A stretch of 64,000 bases of DNA from NCBI GenBank assembly GCA_019747875.1, contig JAIEQI010000041.1, positions 1 through 64,000 on the forward strand. Reading direction: 5' to 3'. The position numbers and the translations under genes were made by a program. The DNA comes from Candidatus Obscuribacterales bacterium (GTDB lineage Bacteria; Cyanobacteriota; Vampirovibrionia; Obscuribacterales; Obscuribacteraceae). Of the stretch, positions 61,802 through 64,000 are shown one piece after another. Below the pieces are notes generated by a model. It was not told the DNA's origin. It was given only the letters and a program-made list of their open reading frames with translations, and did no database searches. How positions within the stretch are numbered: position 1 is the stretch's first letter; the number at the start of each line of letters is the position of its first letter.

Positions 61802-62998
61802 TTAGTTGATAAGTTGCGTAAGCGCGCTGGCGAGCTTTTCGATATCCGGCTCCTGTACAAAAGGATGGCAAGACAAGCGCATTCCGGCGCCCGGCTGTTC
61901 CGAGCTGAAGTCCGGTTGTACCCAAATTCTATGCTTCTTCCATAATTCAGCTCTCAAATCCTTGCTTCTTAACTTGTCGTCTCTAAACCTGACTGCGACC
62001 ATGCCGCAGATTTCGTCATCAGCGTCAGGTGTTAGTAATTCAGCATTTCTAAATCTGCTCGCCAGTGCTTCGCGCAAGTATTTGTTAAGGTATTTCTGCC
62101 GAGTTGCAATTGCTTGTGGACGCAATGATTCTTGCAGTCGAAGTGCGGCTTGCAATCCCAGCCACTTTACCGGATCACTGGTACCTGGCCATTCAAACTT
62201 GTGCCGGTCTGAGAATTGTCCTGTGGCGTCAAAGAAACGATCTCCGATTGTGACTGGCTCGAGCCTATCCATATATGAAGGATCGACATGTAGAAAGCCT
62301 GTACCATTTGGTGCTCCCATCCATTTATGGCCGGATGCCACCCATAATGGATATTGTGAGATGGAAAGCGGTCCCTGTCCTGGAGCGTGTGCACCATCGA
62401 CTAAAAGGGGGATGCCGGCGCGTTTTAATTCTAAATCCAGCAGATCAAGTTTTGGTCTCCATCCGTTTAGGCAATTGATCTGACTAACCAGAACAAGTTT
62501 TGTTTTTGGTCCGACAAGATTCAAGAGATCCAGGCATAGTTTTTCGGAGCCGCCATGTGGATCTACCGTGGAGCGCTTGCTCACGATTCCTTTACGCTCT
62601 TCTAAAAAACGAGACAGTGTTTTGACACAGTTATGTTCTTGATCTGTCGTGACAAATTCGTCGCCTGCATTCTTTAGAAACGACTGCATGATCAGCTGAA
62701 TGCCAAAGGTCGAGTTCTGAGTTAGAAACAGCGTGTCTTCACTAGCACCAAACAAATGTCGAGCTTGCTCTCTGGTTTCATTCCAGATTTCATGCTCGAC
62801 AAAAGTCATTATTGTTGGATTGGCGTTTAAGCGACGATAGCCTTGCTCGATCGCATTGAGCACGCAGAGCGGTTTCACGCCGCAGCTGCCGCTATTGAAA
62901 TAGATGCCATCTCGTTGGCTTGCCGGCCATTCCGCCTCGACAAGCCCCATATCTATTTCAGCGCAGTCAGGCGCTAATCTCTTTTCAGATGGTGCCAC
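61802..62998 (-). CDS. Class V aminotransferase (isopenicillin-N-epimerase/cysteine-desulfurase-like)
   Basis: 398 aa from GTG 62998 (an ATG at residue 17 is possible). PLP enzyme: NSGSCGVKPLC near 30, FLTQNSTFGIQLIMQSF near 90, TTDQEHNCVKTL, LVDGAHAPGQGPL (Asp, PLP pyridine), and the Schiff-base lysine in VASGHKWMGAPNGTGFL near 227. It is the Csd/epimerase branch. The likely substrate is an amino acid or an amino sugar; the neighbour cupin may modify the product. It overlaps the end of the dedA gene by 25 bp. Confidence 0.85.
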   Translation of the reverse strand: MAPSEKRLAPDCAEIDMGLVEAEWPASQRDGIYFNSGSCGVKPLCVLNAIEQGYRRLNANPTIMTFVEHEIWNETREQARHLFGASEDTLFLTQNSTFGIQLIMQSFLKNAGDEFVTTDQEHNCVKTLSRFLEERKGIVSKRSTVDPHGGSEKLCLDLLNLVGPKTKLVLVSQINCLNGWRPKLDLLDLELKRAGIPLLVDGAHAPGQGPLSISQYPLWVASGHKWMGAPNGTGFLHVDPSYMDRLEPVTIGDRFFDATGQFSDRHKFEWPGTSDPVKWLGLQAALRLQESLRPQAIATRQKYLNKYLREALASRFRNAELLTPDADDEICGMVAVRFRDDKLRSKDLRAELWKKHRIWVQPDFSSEQPGAGMRLSCHPFVQEPDIEKLASALTQLIN

Positions 62999-63585
62999 AG
63001 GTAGAATCCGAAGCCGCCAGCACCGACAGCAACGATCGCGATGTCGAATTTGTGCCAGAGGTCGGTGAACATTTCCATGTTCTCGCCGAACTTAATGCCT
63101 ACCCAGGTGAGGAAATAGCACCAAATTAGAGAGCCGACAAAGGTGAAAATTGTAAACATCCAGAAGTGTGCCTTCAGCACGCCCGCTGGAAATGAGATGA
63201 ATGTCCGTACCACAGGAAGCATACGGCAGATGAAGAATGCCCAATCGCCCCAGCGGTCGACCCATTTGTCTGCGTGTTCGAGATCCTTTTCTTTGAGCAA
63301 GAACCATTTGCCATGGGACTCGACGAATGGTCTGCCGCCATAGAGCCCGAGAAAATATGAAGGAATCGAGCCGATAACGCAGCCGATGGCACCGGCTAGT
63401 GCTGCCAGGTGGATATTCATTTTTCCTTGTTGAACCAATATTCCGGCGGTTGGCATGATAGCCTCGCTCGGTAATGGAATGTTGGCTGATTCAATCGCCA
63501 TCATCAAGATGATGCCGGGATAGCCCCAGGCGGCGACTGCGTCGCGTATCATTTGCAAAATTGGGTCTATGAACTGGTGTAGCAC
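62974..63585 (-). CDS. DedA-family membrane protein
   Basis: 203 aa from GTG 63585, with AGAGGT six bases upstream; the longer frame to 63678 would add a non-family start. DedA signature: MMAIESANIPLPSEAIMPTA, and the second-half motif FFICRMLPVVRTFISFPAGV. Four to six membrane segments. Relatives recycle lipid carriers or phospholipids (undecaprenyl phosphate flippases). It is upstream of the aminotransferase gene. Confidence 0.9.
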   Translation of the reverse strand: MLHQFIDPILQMIRDAVAAWGYPGIILMMAIESANIPLPSEAIMPTAGILVQQGKMNIHLAALAGAIGCVIGSIPSYFLGLYGGRPFVESHGKWFLLKEKDLEHADKWVDRWGDWAFFICRMLPVVRTFISFPAGVLKAHFWMFTIFTFVGSLIWCYFLTWVGIKFGENMEMFTDLWHKFDIAIVAVGAGGFGFYLWHHLKRD

Positions 63586-63751
63586 GGTGGACCTCTTGTT
63601 GGTCGTAGATTCTCCCGAGCATTCTAGCGGCTTCTTTATGTAGTTACTGGAAACTAAACTAAGACTTGGGGATCTCAAGAGTGCTTCCGTTTGCTAAAAC
63701 ATAGCTACGATAGGAATTCCTTGGATAATGTGAGGATTGGCTAAGAATAAT

Positions 63752-64000
63752 ATGAGCACCACTATGAACCAGCAAATGCCAATCGAATATCAAGCGCATA
63801 CGCGTTTCTTCACCATTGCGACCGCCGGTCACGTCGACCATGGCAAAACGAGTTTGCTGCGCAGGCTAACCGGAATGGACCCGGATCGCTTGAAAGAAGA
63901 GAAGGAGCGCCAGATGACAACTGATCTGGGCTTTGCGTATATGTCCTTGCCTGGCGATATGGTTCTCGGCTTCGTTGATGTACCGGGCCACGGAAAGTTT
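63752..64000 (+). CDS. selB: SelB-type translation GTPase (partial, runs off the right end)
   Basis: 83 codons are in the window. G1 motif [20 protein letters not shown], then [20 protein letters not shown] (G2 region) and [10 protein letters not shown] (G3). The phrase [15 protein letters not shown] is the mark of SelB, which delivers selenocysteyl-tRNA, rather than EF-Tu. The family usually has VPGHEKF; here it is GHGKF. No selA, selC or SECIS is in view, so a Sec system is not yet shown. An ATG at 63764 is another possible start. Confidence 0.8.
   Translation, partial: MSTTMNQQMPIEYQAHTRFFTIATAGHVDHGKTSLLRRLTGMDPDRLKEEKERQMTTDLGFAYMSLPGDMVLGFVDVPGHGKF

Overview
The window is bacterial chromosome. 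Gram-negative character is suggested by KdsB (CMP-Kdo synthesis) and many signal-peptide proteins. A Tic20-like membrane protein, several secreted TPR proteins, DUF4388/GGDEF regulators and a YggT/ThiL neighbourhood would fit a deep-branching relative of Cyanobacteria (Melainabacteria, Obscuribacterales-like). This placement is inference from gene content only; there is no rRNA or marker phylogeny here.

Layout. 1-3.8 kb: the start of a gene for an octapeptide-repeat (F-[AG]-Q-P-Q-Q-G-G) protein, hisC, tRNA-Gly, dtd and initiator tRNA-fMet. 3.8-15.1 kb: a genomic island integrated in the 3' part of tRNA-fMet. It is bounded by a perfect 55-bp direct repeat (3792-3846 and 15083-15137) and carries its own tyrosine integrase (13649-14935). 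It encodes a candidate HEPN-type protein, a DAC (diadenylate-cyclase-like) sensor gene split by a frameshift at a run of seven G, a Shedu (SduA/DUF4263) nuclease, a HExxH metallopeptidase, small membrane proteins, and a decayed patch with a second integrase tail. 15.1-19.9 kb: what looks like a second island in tandem, sharing the 15083 att copy and lacking an integrase. It carries an AbiEi/AbiEii toxin-antitoxin pair and a HipA kinase fused to an AbiEi-like winged helix, with an inverted-repeat operator over its start codon. Paired GCCTTACCC-like 9-mers with a 12-bp period lie about 70 bp inside both att copies, in front of the integrase and near 19.7 kb; they look like integrase arm-type sites.

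20-64 kb: ordinary chromosome. It holds a metallophosphoesterase, a bestrophin-like channel with a cNMP-binding thioredoxin-reductase-like protein, an esterase, a GYF-Yip1 protein, a tandem pair of thymidylate-kinase-like genes (one with the P-loop Lys changed to Arg), secreted TPR proteins, KdsB, GDPD, a TPR-metzincin protease, ParA, a Tic20-like protein, two GGDEF proteins (one degenerate), an erythromycin-esterase-like protein, an M48 protease with zinc ribbon, a Tat-exported propeller-like protein, YggT, ThiL, FolD, CinA, tRNA-Phe, a Spy/CpxP-like protein, a cupin with a class V aminotransferase, DedA, and the start of a SelB-type GTPase gene.

How the parts work together. The accessory block joins two tandem elements at one tRNA with at least five defence-type modules (HEPN-like, DAC sensor, Shedu, AbiE, HipA fusion). 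The most unusual single signal is the DAC sensor gene interrupted at a G7 tract that also forms a canonical -1 slippery heptamer. It lies 23 bp from, and converges with, the Shedu gene.
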